From positions 4,216,001 through 4,280,000 of the forward strand of contig NZ_CP160402.1 of assembly GCF_040730185.1 (NCBI RefSeq): a stretch of 64,000 bases of DNA, given 5' to 3'. Position 1 is the first letter of the stretch, and each line of letters opens with the position of its first letter. This stretch comes from Streptomyces sp. Je 1-332. GTDB taxonomy: Bacteria; Actinomycetota; Actinomycetes; Streptomycetales; Streptomycetaceae. Made by a program: the position numbers and the translations under genes. The notes beneath the pieces are model-generated. The model had not been told where the DNA came from and did not search any database. It worked only from the letters and a program-made list of their open reading frames with translations. Shown in pieces: positions 8,619 to 16,323 of this stretch.

Positions 8619-10403
8619 ATGCATCGGTACAGGTCCCACACCTGCGGCGAGCTCCGCGCCTCTGACGTCGGCTCCGACGTCCGGCTGAGCGGCTGGCTGC
8701 ACAATCGCCGAGACCTGGGCGGCATCCTCTTCATCGATCTGCGCGACCACTACGGCATCACGCAGCTGGTGGCCCGCCCCGGCACGGCCGCCGCCGAGAC
8801 GCTCGACAAGCTCTCCAAGGAGACGGTCGTCCGTATCGACGGCAAGGTCGTCTCGCGCGGCGCGGAGAACGTGAACCCCGAGCTGCCCACCGGCGAGGTC
8901 GAGATCGAGGCCGCCGAGGTCGAGGTGCTCGGCGCGGCCCAGCAGATCCCCTTCACGATCAACGCGGACGACGGCGTGAACGAGGAGCGGCGCCTTGAGT
9001 ACCGCTTCCTGGACCTGCGCCGCGAGCGCATGCACCGCAACATCATGCTGCGCTCGTCCGTGATCGCCTCCATCCGCTCGAAGATGGTGGCCCTCGGCTT
9101 CAACGAGATGGCGACGCCGATCCTCGCCGCGACGTCCCCCGAGGGCGCCCGCGACTTCGTCGTGCCGTCCCGCCTGAACCCGGGCAAGTTCTACGCGCTG
9201 CCGCAGGCCCCGCAGCAGTTCAAGCAGCTCCTGATGATCTCGGGCTTCGACCGCTACTTCCAGATCGCGCCGTGCTTCCGCGACGAGGACGCGCGCGCGG
9301 ACCGCTCGCCGGGCGAGTTCTACCAGCTCGACGTGGAGATGTCCTTCGTCGAGCAGGAGGACGTCTTCCAGCCGATCGAGAAGCTGATGACGGAGCTCTT
9401 CACGGAGCACGGGGGCGGCCGCGAGGTCACGTCCCCGTTCCCCCGCATCCCGTTCCGCGAGTCGATGCTGAAGTACGGCAACGACAAGCCGGACCTGCGC
9501 GCGAAGCTCGAACTGACCGACATCACGGACATCTTCGCCGACTCGGAGTTCAAGGCGTTCGCGGGCAAGCACGTCCGCGCCCTCCCGGTCCCCGACACGG
9601 CGTCGCAGTCCCGCAAGTTCTTCGACGGCCTCGGTGACTACGCGGTCGAGCAGGGCGCGAAGGGCCTCGCCTGGGTGCGGGTGGCCGAGGACGGCTCGCT
9701 GACGGGCCCGATCGCGAAGTTCCTGACGGAGGCGAACGTCGAGGAGCTGACGAAGCGCCTCTCCCTCGCACCCGGCCACGCGGTGTTCTTCGGGGCGGGC
9801 GAGTTCGACGAGGTCTCCAAGATCATGTCCGCCGTCCGCGTCGAGGCCGCGAAGCGCGCGGGCCACTTCGAGGAGGGCGTCTTCCGCTTCTGCTGGATCG
9901 TCGACTTCCCGATGTACGAGAAGGACGAGGAGACGGGCCGCATCGACTTCTCCCACAACCCCTTCTCGATGCCGCAGGGCGGCATGAAGGACCTGGAGGA
10001 GAAGGACCCGCTCGACATCCTCGCCTGGCAGTACGACATCGTCTGCAACGGCATCGAGCTGTCCTCCGGCGCGATCCGTAACCACGAGCCCGAGGTCATG
10101 CTGAAGGCCTTCGCGATCGCGGGCTACGAAGCGGAGACCGTGGAGCGGGAGTTCGCGGGCATGCTCCGCGCCTTCCGCCTCGGCGCCCCGCCGCACGGCG
10201 GCATCGCCCCCGGCGTCGACCGCATCGTCATGCTCCTCGCGGACGAGCCGAACATCCGCGAGACGATCGCGTTCCCGCTGAACGGCAACGCCCAGGACCT
10301 GATGATGGGCGCCCCGTCGGAGCTGGAGGAGAGCCGCCTGCGCGAACTGAACATCCAGCTGCGCAAGCCGGTTGCTTCCGGCAAGGGTGAGACGGAGAAG
10401 TAG
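8619..10403 (+). CDS. aspS: Aspartyl-tRNA synthetase
   Basis: Class IIb aminoacyl-tRNA synthetase that charges tRNA-Asp (or tRNA-Asn as well, if non-discriminating). The 594-aa protein has the N-terminal OB-fold anticodon-binding domain (residues 1-105, [20 protein letters not shown]), catalytic motif 2 [19 protein letters not shown] near residue 222, the bacterial insertion (GAD) domain at ~290-420, and motif 3 [16 protein letters not shown] near residue 526. Length is that of the bacterial type. The ATG gives the standard start [13 protein letters not shown]. It is a single-gene unit closed by a strong hairpin at 10424-10454. Confidence 0.97.
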   Translation: MHRYRSHTCGELRASDVGSDVRLSGWLHNRRDLGGILFIDLRDHYGITQLVARPGTAAAETLDKLSKETVVRIDGKVVSRGAENVNPELPTGEVEIEAAEVEVLGAAQQIPFTINADDGVNEERRLEYRFLDLRRERMHRNIMLRSSVIASIRSKMVALGFNEMATPILAATSPEGARDFVVPSRLNPGKFYALPQAPQQFKQLLMISGFDRYFQIAPCFRDEDARADRSPGEFYQLDVEMSFVEQEDVFQPIEKLMTELFTEHGGGREVTSPFPRIPFRESMLKYGNDKPDLRAKLELTDITDIFADSEFKAFAGKHVRALPVPDTASQSRKFFDGLGDYAVEQGAKGLAWVRVAEDGSLTGPIAKFLTEANVEELTKRLSLAPGHAVFFGAGEFDEVSKIMSAVRVEAAKRAGHFEEGVFRFCWIVDFPMYEKDEETGRIDFSHNPFSMPQGGMKDLEEKDPLDILAWQYDIVCNGIELSSGAIRNHEPEVMLKAFAIAGYEAETVEREFAGMLRAFRLGAPPHGGIAPGVDRIVMLLADEPNIRETIAFPLNGNAQDLMMGAPSELEESRLRELNIQLRKPVASGKGETEK

Positions 10404-10423
10404 CGCTGCAAGCAGCAGAGTCG

Positions 10424-10454
10424 AGGGCCCGGAACCGCTCTGGTTCCGGGCCCT
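10424..10454 (+). terminator. Terminator after aspS
   Basis: Stem AGGGCCCGGAACC (10424-10436) / GGTTCCGGGCCCT (10442-10454) with a 5-nt loop, followed by TTCC. It lies 20 bp past the aspS stop. Confidence 0.8.
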
Positions 10455-10489
10455 TTCCGGTCTTGAGAGCCTCCACCGAGGCCGTGGTG

Positions 10490-11404
10490 CTACTCGCTCC
10501 GGTCCGACGTCTCGACGAACAGCTCGTCGGCATCGTCGACTGTGACGGCCCGGACGAGCCAGCGGTCGAGGGTGGCCAGGTCGGTACAAGCGTGGATCCG
10601 CTGGAGGGAACTGTCCGGGATCAGGATGCCGCGCACTTCCAGGAAGAGCAGGAGCGCCTCGACCTTGCCCTCGGCTTCGCCTTCTGCCTTGCCCTCCGCC
10701 TTACCTTCGAGGTACTTCTCCTCAGCGAGGGTCCCCTGACCCGGAAAGTAGATCGTCACGCCCATCACGTCCCTCCATGTCGCTCTGGCCGGGGTGTCTC
10801 CCAGACCGACGTCGAGCAGTTGCCAGTAGTAATCGATGGACCCGTCGTCGGCCGACCTCAACGCAACGGCCAGTGCGTCCAGTATGGCCAGGCAGTCGGG
10901 ACTGCGCCCATGCATCAACGCGGAGAAGGCGGCGAAGGCGAGGTTCTGTGCGACTTCGTCGGGGTCGGTGATCATCGGTACGTTGTCAGGGCCTACGACC
11001 ATCGGATGCACGCTGAGGGCTGTCCAGCCGTCGAGGCCGATCCTAAAAGGGCCCGCGGCCCATACGGACGTGGCCTTGTCCTGGCACACGACGAGTAGCA
11101 GTGCGGGGATGTTGTACTTCGAGTAGAGATACGAGAGGTAGTACCCCCAGCTCGCGGCCTTCTCCGGGTCCCGGCGCCCCTGAGCCTCGATGGCCAGCAG
11201 AAATGCGCTGCCGTTCGGTGCGCTGATGCGGAGCACGGTATCGATCCGGCGCTCTGGAGGCCGGATCTCGGTGACGTCCGGCGAGAGCACCTCGACGGAT
11301 GGTCTCTCAGGAAGCGGAACGCCCAGGATCCGGAAGACCGGTGCCAGCAACTCCGGCCGCTGCTGGAAGATCCGGTGCGAGGCCTCGTGTTGTGATGTGA
11401 CCAT
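10490..11404 (-). CDS. PD-(D/E)XK nuclease-like (Rpn/transposase-type) protein
   Basis: A 304-aa protein resembling the Rpn / PD-(D/E)XK nuclease 'transposase' families that are widespread in actinobacteria. A nuclease-like core is suggested by RRIDTVLRI (Asp) followed by FLLAIEAQGRRD (Glu-x-Gln) around residues 53-78. The C-terminal third holds a charged repeat with four AEGK-type units (GKAEGKAEGEAEGKVEAL, near residue 225), typical of these proteins, and probably helical. Base use is slightly less GC-rich than in the neighbours (many CAG/TCG and some AT-ending codons), so acquisition by transfer is possible. No DDE transposase or flanking inverted repeats are seen, so I do not call it an insertion sequence. 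Function in the cell is unknown. Confidence 0.7.
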   Translation of the reverse strand: MVTSQHEASHRIFQQRPELLAPVFRILGVPLPERPSVEVLSPDVTEIRPPERRIDTVLRISAPNGSAFLLAIEAQGRRDPEKAASWGYYLSYLYSKYNIPALLLVVCQDKATSVWAAGPFRIGLDGWTALSVHPMVVGPDNVPMITDPDEVAQNLAFAAFSALMHGRSPDCLAILDALAVALRSADDGSIDYYWQLLDVGLGDTPARATWRDVMGVTIYFPGQGTLAEEKYLEGKAEGKAEGEAEGKVEALLLFLEVRGILIPDSSLQRIHACTDLATLDRWLVRAVTVDDADELFVETSDRSE

Positions 11405-11464
11405 GTGGCGAAACTAAGCCGACCAAGGCCGGGGTTTCCGGTCAGCGGAAGGCGATCACTCCTT

Positions 11465-11518
11465 CGAGCGCGGACGAAACGTTCACGCCGCCGAGCGCGG
11501 ACGAAACGTTCACGCCGC
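11465..11518. repeat. 27-bp tandem duplication
   Basis: The unit beginning CGAGCGCGGACGAAACGTTC occurs twice, at 11465-11491 and 11492-11518, with no visible mismatch. It lies between the start of the Rpn-like gene and the end of the DinB gene. Confidence 0.85.
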
Positions 11519-11617
11519 CGCGGCGCCTGATCGTACCGAGCCGGAGGGCGGGCGGGGTCGGTCGGTTAGGGGGTACCTGTTTTCAAGTTGGAGAGGACTG
11601 CTGCCAGTGCCCACCGC

Positions 11618-12184
11618 CTACCTTCCCGTCGCTCCATCGATCCGCTCCCTCAGCAGGTCCGCGTGGCCGTTGTGGCGCGCGTACTCCTCGATCATGTGGA
11701 GCAGGATCCTGCGGAGAGAGACTGGCTCCCCCGTGGATCTGCGGATCCCCGTCACGTCCAGCGACTCCGCCGCTTCCACGATCCGCCGCGAGCGCCCGCA
11801 CTCCTCGTGCCACACCGCGAACGCCTCCCCGACGTCGCCGGCCAGGTCGTCGAAGTCCTGGTTCGGTTCGTCGTCGGAGTAGTACAGCAATGGGACGTTC
11901 TCACCGCTCAGTTGGGTGCGGAACCACCAGCGTTCCGCACCCGCCAGATGACGCACGAGGCCGTGCAGCGACATCCCGGAGGGCGGCACCGAGCGCTCGG
12001 ACAGCTGCTCCTGCGTCAGGCCCTCGCACTTGAGCTCGAAGGTCGACCGGAGCCAGTCCAGCGAGGTCACCAGCGCCTCGCGCTCGCCGCCCGTGTCCGG
12101 CGGCGCCTCGCGGGTGTCGCCGCTCCAACGGGGCGCGTAGTGGAGGGGAGTTGGTGTGGGCGCGTCGCTGCCGGGATCCGTCAT
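11618..12184 (-). CDS. DinB/DUF664 family protein (mycothiol-transferase-like)
   Basis: A 188-aa cytosolic protein of the DinB four-helix-bundle superfamily (DUF664 subgroup), several members of which are thiol-dependent S-transferases using mycothiol in actinobacteria. Three metal-ligand His candidates are visible at usual spacing: LHGLVRHLAGAERWWF (near residue 73) and HMIEEYARHNGHADLLRE near residue 165. I start at the ATG at 12184 (MTDPGSDAPTPTPLHY); the frame upstream is an open GC-rich extension without a good start signal. The specific substrate is unknown. Confidence 0.85.
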   Translation of the reverse strand: MTDPGSDAPTPTPLHYAPRWSGDTREAPPDTGGEREALVTSLDWLRSTFELKCEGLTQEQLSERSVPPSGMSLHGLVRHLAGAERWWFRTQLSGENVPLLYYSDDEPNQDFDDLAGDVGEAFAVWHEECGRSRRIVEAAESLDVTGIRRSTGEPVSLRRILLHMIEEYARHNGHADLLRERIDGATGR

Positions 12185-12306
12185 GCGCGGGAGTCTGGCA
12201 CCTCGCACTGACAGTGGCCGTTCAGCTCGCGGGTGCCGTTGTTGGATTGCGTCGCCGGTGGCTTGCGACGCGCGCTGATTTCGCGCGGCTGGATGGTGGC
12301 GGGGGC

Positions 12307-12492
12307 TTAGACCGCCGGCGAGTGCGAGGCTGCCGCGGCTGTGGCCTCGGCCCACTCCGCTACGAGCTTCTCGTACTCAAGGTGTTGTTCGGGACGAAGA
12401 TATCCGCCCGTCCGCAACCAGAGCGCGCGTATCTCCTCGTTCACCTCGGCCGCTGAGCGCGGCCTGTCGGGGGTGTCGGGAGTCGTGGTCAT
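12307..12492 (-). CDS. Small conserved hypothetical protein (61 aa)
   Basis: A 61-aa charged, probably helical cytosolic peptide: MTTTPDTPDRPRSAAEVNEE followed by IRALWLRTGGYLRPEQHLEY. No known domain is recognised. Composition and third-position GC fit a real gene, and it occupies a gap between the DinB gene and the metG terminator. I cannot assign a function. Confidence 0.5.
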   Translation of the reverse strand: MTTTPDTPDRPRSAAEVNEEIRALWLRTGGYLRPEQHLEYEKLVAEWAEATAAAASHSPAV

Positions 12493-12596
12493 ACAGTGAA
12501 GCGTACGTATGAAGATGTGAAGACGGCGTGAGTTCTGGTCGAATGTGATCGGTATCGCTATCGGACCCGCATGAATCAGCCAAGTTGGGCAAGAAG

Positions 12597-12628
12597 CAGG
12601 GGCCCGCGACGTGAATCGCGGGCCCCTG
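12597..12628 (-). terminator. Terminator after metG
   Basis: Stem CAGGGGCCCGCGA (12597-12609) / TCGCGGGCCCCTG (12616-12628) with a 6-nt loop, 75 bp beyond the metG stop codon on the minus strand. Confidence 0.75.
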
Positions 12629-12702
12629 TGGGTCAGTTCAGGTCCGGGGTCATAGCCGGACAGTTCAGCCGATTACGAATGGTTGCGGCTGATTGCGACT
12701 GC

Positions 12703-14337
12703 TTACGACTGCTTCGGCTCCTCCAGGCGCGGGAACAGCACCGCACCCTTCGTGACCGTCGCGCCCACCGGCAGCTGGCCCCACGTACCCGCGTCCTGGA
12801 CCTTCTGCTCGGCGAGCGCGCCCAGCGAGGCCTCCGCGCCGAGCGAGTCCCACAGCTTCTGCGAGGTCTCCGGCATGACGGAGTTGAGGAGGACGGCCAC
12901 CGCGCGCAGCGACTCCGCCGCCGTGTAGAGGATCGTCGCCAGGCGGGCCTGGCCCTCCGGCGATTCGTCCTTGGCCACCTTCCACGGCTCCTGCTCCGTG
13001 ATGTAGCCGTTGACCTGCTTGACGAAGGCGAAGACCGCCAGGATGCCGGCCTGGAAGTCCAGCTCCTCGCCGATCTTCGCGTCGGCCGTCGCGACGGCCT
13101 TGGCCAGACCTTCCTGGACGGCCTGCTCAGCCGCGCCGACCGCCGTCGCCTCGGGCAGCGCGCCGCCGAAGTACTTGCCGACCATGGCGGCCACGCGCGA
13201 GGCGAGGTTGCCGTAGTCGTTCGCGAGTTCGCTCGTGTAGCGGGCGGTGAAGTCCTCCCACGAGAACGAGCCGTCCTGGCCGAACGCGATGGCGCGCAGG
13301 AAGTACCAGCGGTACGCGTCGACACCGAAGTGCGAGGTGAGGTCCTGCGGCTTGATGCCCGTCAGGTTCGACTTCGACATCTTCTCGCCGCCGACCATCA
13401 GCCAGCCGTTCGCCGCGATACGGCCCGGCAGCGGCAGACCCTGCGCCATCAGCATCGCGGGCCAGATGACCGCGTGGAAGCGGAGGATGTCCTTGCCGAC
13501 GAGGTGGACGTCGGCGGGGAAGGTTGACTTGAACTTTTCCTCGTCCGCGCCGTAGCCGACGGCCGTGGCGTAGTTCAGGAGGGCGTCGACCCAGACGTAG
13601 ATGACGTGCTTGTCGTCCCACGGGACCTTGACGCCCCAGTCGAACGTCGAGCGCGAGATGGAGAGGTCCTGAAGGCCCTGCTTGACGAAGTTCACCACTT
13701 CGTTGCGGGCCGACTCGGGCTGGATGAAGTCCGGGTTCGCCTCGTAGTGGGCGAGGAGCTTCGGGCCGTACTCGCTCAGCTTGAAGAAGTAGTTCTCCTC
13801 CTTGAGGAGTTCCACCGGCTTCTTGTGGATCGGGCAGAGCTTCTGCCCCTCGAACTCGCCGCCGGCCTCGCCGTCGATGAGGTCGCCGGGGAGCTTGTAC
13901 TCCTCGCAGCCCACGCAGTACGGGCCCTCGTAGCCGCCCTTGTAGATCTCGCCCTTGTCGAAGAGATCCTGGACGAACTCCTGGACGCGGTCGGTGTGAC
14001 GCCTCTCCGTCGTGCGGATGAAGTCGTCGTTCGCGATGTTCAGGTGCTCCCAGAGAGGCCGCCAGGCCTCGTCCACGAGCTTGTCGCACCACGCCTGGGG
14101 CGTGACGTCGTTCGCCTCGGCAGTGCGCATGATCTTCTGACCGTGCTCGTCCGTGCCGGTGAGGTACCACACCTTCTCGCCGCGCTGACGGTGCCAGCGC
14201 GTGAGCACGTCCCCTGCAACGGTCGTGTAGGCGTGGCCCAGGTGAGGAGCGTCGTTTACGTAGTAGATGGGGGTCGAGACGTAGAACGCCTTCGCGTTCT
14301 CGCCCGCTCCCTGCTTCTCGGATCCAGTGGCCGCCAT
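12703..14337 (-). CDS. metG: Methionyl-tRNA synthetase
   Basis: Class I synthetase that charges initiator and elongator tRNA-Met. The 544-aa protein has the HIGH-type signature NDAPHLGHAYTTVAGDVLTR near residue 28, the KMSKS loop GGEKMSKSNLTG near residue 316, and a zinc-knuckle region YCVGCEEYKLPG / LCPIHKKP in the connective peptide (residues ~140-170) with one Cys pair and a C-x2-H. A helical anticodon-binding domain follows (~390-510). It lacks the C-terminal EMAP-like tRNA-binding domain, as do many shorter bacterial MetRS. The upstream VWA gene on the same strand is separated by a hairpin, so metG probably has its own promoter. Confidence 0.97.
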   Translation of the reverse strand: MAATGSEKQGAGENAKAFYVSTPIYYVNDAPHLGHAYTTVAGDVLTRWHRQRGEKVWYLTGTDEHGQKIMRTAEANDVTPQAWCDKLVDEAWRPLWEHLNIANDDFIRTTERRHTDRVQEFVQDLFDKGEIYKGGYEGPYCVGCEEYKLPGDLIDGEAGGEFEGQKLCPIHKKPVELLKEENYFFKLSEYGPKLLAHYEANPDFIQPESARNEVVNFVKQGLQDLSISRSTFDWGVKVPWDDKHVIYVWVDALLNYATAVGYGADEEKFKSTFPADVHLVGKDILRFHAVIWPAMLMAQGLPLPGRIAANGWLMVGGEKMSKSNLTGIKPQDLTSHFGVDAYRWYFLRAIAFGQDGSFSWEDFTARYTSELANDYGNLASRVAAMVGKYFGGALPEATAVGAAEQAVQEGLAKAVATADAKIGEELDFQAGILAVFAFVKQVNGYITEQEPWKVAKDESPEGQARLATILYTAAESLRAVAVLLNSVMPETSQKLWDSLGAEASLGALAEQKVQDAGTWGQLPVGATVTKGAVLFPRLEEPKQS

Positions 14338-14385
14338 GGTCGAAATCCTAACGGCCCCGGAGCGGGCGATTCACCTCGATTCCAG

Positions 14386-14411
14386 GGGGTGGACCCCAGA
14401 GGGTCCACCCC
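14386..14411 (-). terminator. Hairpin between the VWA gene and metG
   Basis: Stem GGGGTGGACCC (14386-14396) / GGGTCCACCCC (14401-14411), 4-nt loop, right after the VWA stop codon on the minus strand. Confidence 0.7.
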
Positions 14412-14417
14412 TCGGGG

Positions 14418-16037
14418 TTACGGGCGCCAGGCCGCCAGCAGGCCCTCGTACAGCTCCGCGTCCGTGAGCTCGCGGGGGGTGGGGCCCGCGTGGAAGAAGG
14501 CGGCGTTCTCCGCCTTCAGCTTGCGGAGGTAGTCGAAGCCCTTCGCCTCGTGCTCGCCGAACGCGACGAACTGGAAGAAGAGGGGGTGCTTGGCCGCGTC
14601 CGCGAGGGCCTGGTTGGCGGGGCCCTTCGCGTCCGGGGGGCCGTCCGTCTGGAACACGACCAGGGCGGGGCTGCCCTTGTGGACCGACTTCTCGTAGTGG
14701 GACACGACCTCTTCGATCGCGGCGTGGTAGCTGGTGCGGCCCATGCGGCCCGCTGCCGCGTGCAGCTCGTCGATACGGCCCTCGTGCTGGGGGAGGGTGA
14801 GGGTGCCGGTGCCGTCGATCTCGGTCGAGAAGAGGACGACGTGGACGGTGGCTTCCGGGTCGGTGTGGGCCGCCAGGGCCAGGACCTGTTCGCCCAGGCT
14901 CTGGGCTGAGCCGTCCTTGTAGTACGAGCGCATGGAGCCGGAGCGGTCCAGTACGAGGTAGACGGGGGCGCGGACCCCCGTGAGCTCCCTCTTCTGGAGG
15001 GCTTCGGCTGCCGCCTTGTACGCGGCAGCGAGGGCTGGCTGCGCCAGGGCTTCGGCGGTCTCTTCCTCTCCCGCAGCTTCGGGCTCCGCCGGGGTGACGG
15101 GGGCTTCGGGTGCCGCCGCTTCCTCGGCCACCGGAGCTTCGGGCTCCGCCGGGGCTTCGGGTGCCGCCGGCTCCTCGGCGAGGGCGGCTTCCGGCTCCGC
15201 CTCGGCCACGTGTACTTCCGCCGCTTCATCGGCACCCGGCGTCAAGGGCTGTGCCCACCCGTCCCGCCCAGCGGGACGATTGCCCACAGCGGCGGCGTCG
15301 ACATCCTCGGCCCCGGCTTCGGGCGTGGGCACAGCGGCGGCGTCGACATCCTCCGCCTCGGCTTCGGGCGTGGGCACAGCAGCGGCGGCCTTGTCGTCTT
15401 CCGCCTCGGCCTCGGGGCTCGTGGGGGTCGCCTGTTGTGGGCATTCGTCCCGCTGGGCGGGACGGGTGGGCACAACTGACGGTTCCGGTTCAGCGGCGTC
15501 GGCGACAACCGCGTCGGGGGCGACAACCTCGGGGGTCACGACCTCGGCTTCCGGGGCTTCAGCCTCGGGCGACGGAGCTTCAGCCTCGGGGGTCACGACC
15601 TCGGCCTCGGGGGCTTCAGCCTCGGCCTCGGGGGCTTCAGCCTCGGGCGACGGGGCTTCAGCCTCGGGCACAGAGGCTTCAGCCTCGGAGGCCGTGGGCT
15701 CGGGCTCCGGAGTGGAAGGGGCCGGGACCGAGACCCGGTCCCGGTCGAACGCCGCTGCGACGAGATCGTCCACCGCCGAAGGCGAAGGCTCGGACGACGG
15801 AGCCGGAACCGTCGCCTTCGGCTCGACCGCCGGAGGCACCCGCTCGGACGAGGGCGCCGGCACGGTCGCGGACGCGGACGCCGACGCGGCAGCCTCAGGA
15901 GCCCCCGAGGCATCGGAGGCATCGGAGGCGTCGGAGGCGTCGGAGGCCTCCGGGGGCGCCGCCTGAGGCTCCGGAGCCTGATCCCCCTTGCGTGACGACC
16001 GTCCGAACGCATTCCGCAGGACACTCAGAATGCCCAT
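14418..16037 (-). CDS. VWA (TerF-like) protein with long Pro/Glu/Ala repeat region
   Basis: A 539-aa protein. Residues ~1-345 are low complexity: a SDA repeat (near residue 32) and many AEAPEAE / [14 protein letters not shown] repeats, highly acidic and probably disordered. Residues ~350-539 form a von Willebrand A domain like that of tellurium-resistance proteins of the Ter family, with MIDAS motif [26 protein letters not shown] and [11 protein letters not shown] supplying the metal-binding residues. Two stretches in the repeat region, [15 protein letters not shown] and [15 protein letters not shown], are the translations of two inverted copies of a palindromic DNA repeat inserted in frame (15248-15290, 15434-15476). 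No signal peptide. The VWA domain probably binds a partner in a Mg-dependent way; the pathway is not known. Confidence 0.85.
   Translation of the reverse strand: MGILSVLRNAFGRSSRKGDQAPEPQAAPPEASDASDASDASDASGAPEAAASASASATVPAPSSERVPPAVEPKATVPAPSSEPSPSAVDDLVAAAFDRDRVSVPAPSTPEPEPTASEAEASVPEAEAPSPEAEAPEAEAEAPEAEVVTPEAEAPSPEAEAPEAEVVTPEVVAPDAVVADAAEPEPSVVPTRPAQRDECPQQATPTSPEAEAEDDKAAAAVPTPEAEAEDVDAAAVPTPEAGAEDVDAAAVGNRPAGRDGWAQPLTPGADEAAEVHVAEAEPEAALAEEPAAPEAPAEPEAPVAEEAAAPEAPVTPAEPEAAGEEETAEALAQPALAAAYKAAAEALQKRELTGVRAPVYLVLDRSGSMRSYYKDGSAQSLGEQVLALAAHTDPEATVHVVLFSTEIDGTGTLTLPQHEGRIDELHAAAGRMGRTSYHAAIEEVVSHYEKSVHKGSPALVVFQTDGPPDAKGPANQALADAAKHPLFFQFVAFGEHEAKGFDYLRKLKAENAAFFHAGPTPRELTDAELYEGLLAAWRP
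15248..15290 (+). repeat. 43-bp palindromic repeat inside the VWA gene, copy A
   Basis: Core GTCCCGCCCAGCGGGAC with flanks CTGTGCCCACC and TGCCCACAG. It matches the reverse complement of copy B at 15434-15476 at about 40 of 43 positions. The core is itself a hairpin. It is read in frame as part of the coding sequence. Confidence 0.85.
15434..15476 (-). repeat. 43-bp palindromic repeat inside the VWA gene, copy B
   Basis: Inverted copy of the element at 15248-15290; on the minus strand it reads GTTGTGCCCACCCG, then the hairpin core, then TGCCCACAAC. It encodes [15 protein letters not shown] in frame. Confidence 0.85.
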
Positions 16038-16189
16038 GGGTGCACCCCTTCGCGTGAGTTGATTCCCGATAACCCCTGGCCAGGGCGGACACGTAAGGTT
16101 AGCCGCCGCGACAGGCGATCTTGGTGAGGGTCACCCAAGCGTCACCCTCGCCACGCCCACGCAGCTCAACTGCCCTCTGTGCGCTCCCG

Positions 16190-16211
16190 GTTCACCTTCC
16201 GTTCACTCTCA
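16190..16211 (+). promoter_or_regulatory. PHO box upstream of phoX
   Basis: Two adjacent 11-bp direct repeats, GTTCACCTTCC (16190-16200) and GTTCACTCTCA (16201-16211), match the known Streptomyces PhoP-binding consensus built on GTTCACC. A plausible -10 element TAGCGT lies about 28 bp downstream (16239-16244). The site is 113 bp before the phoX start codon. Confidence 0.85.
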
Positions 16212-16323
16212 CGCCGTTGCCCTGCCGACCACCGCGCCTAGCGTCTCGGCGGAATCAAGCCACGCCAGGCACCCAGGCACACGCCAGACACCGCCCGGCA
16301 CACGCCACACAACGGAGGAACCC

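Noticed and set aside
10490-11404. Rpn-like gene as insertion sequence
   Set aside because: No terminal inverted repeats or target duplication found; no DDE motif.
12571-14532. Plus-strand frames opposite metG
   Set aside because: Antisense to an unmistakable methionyl-tRNA synthetase.
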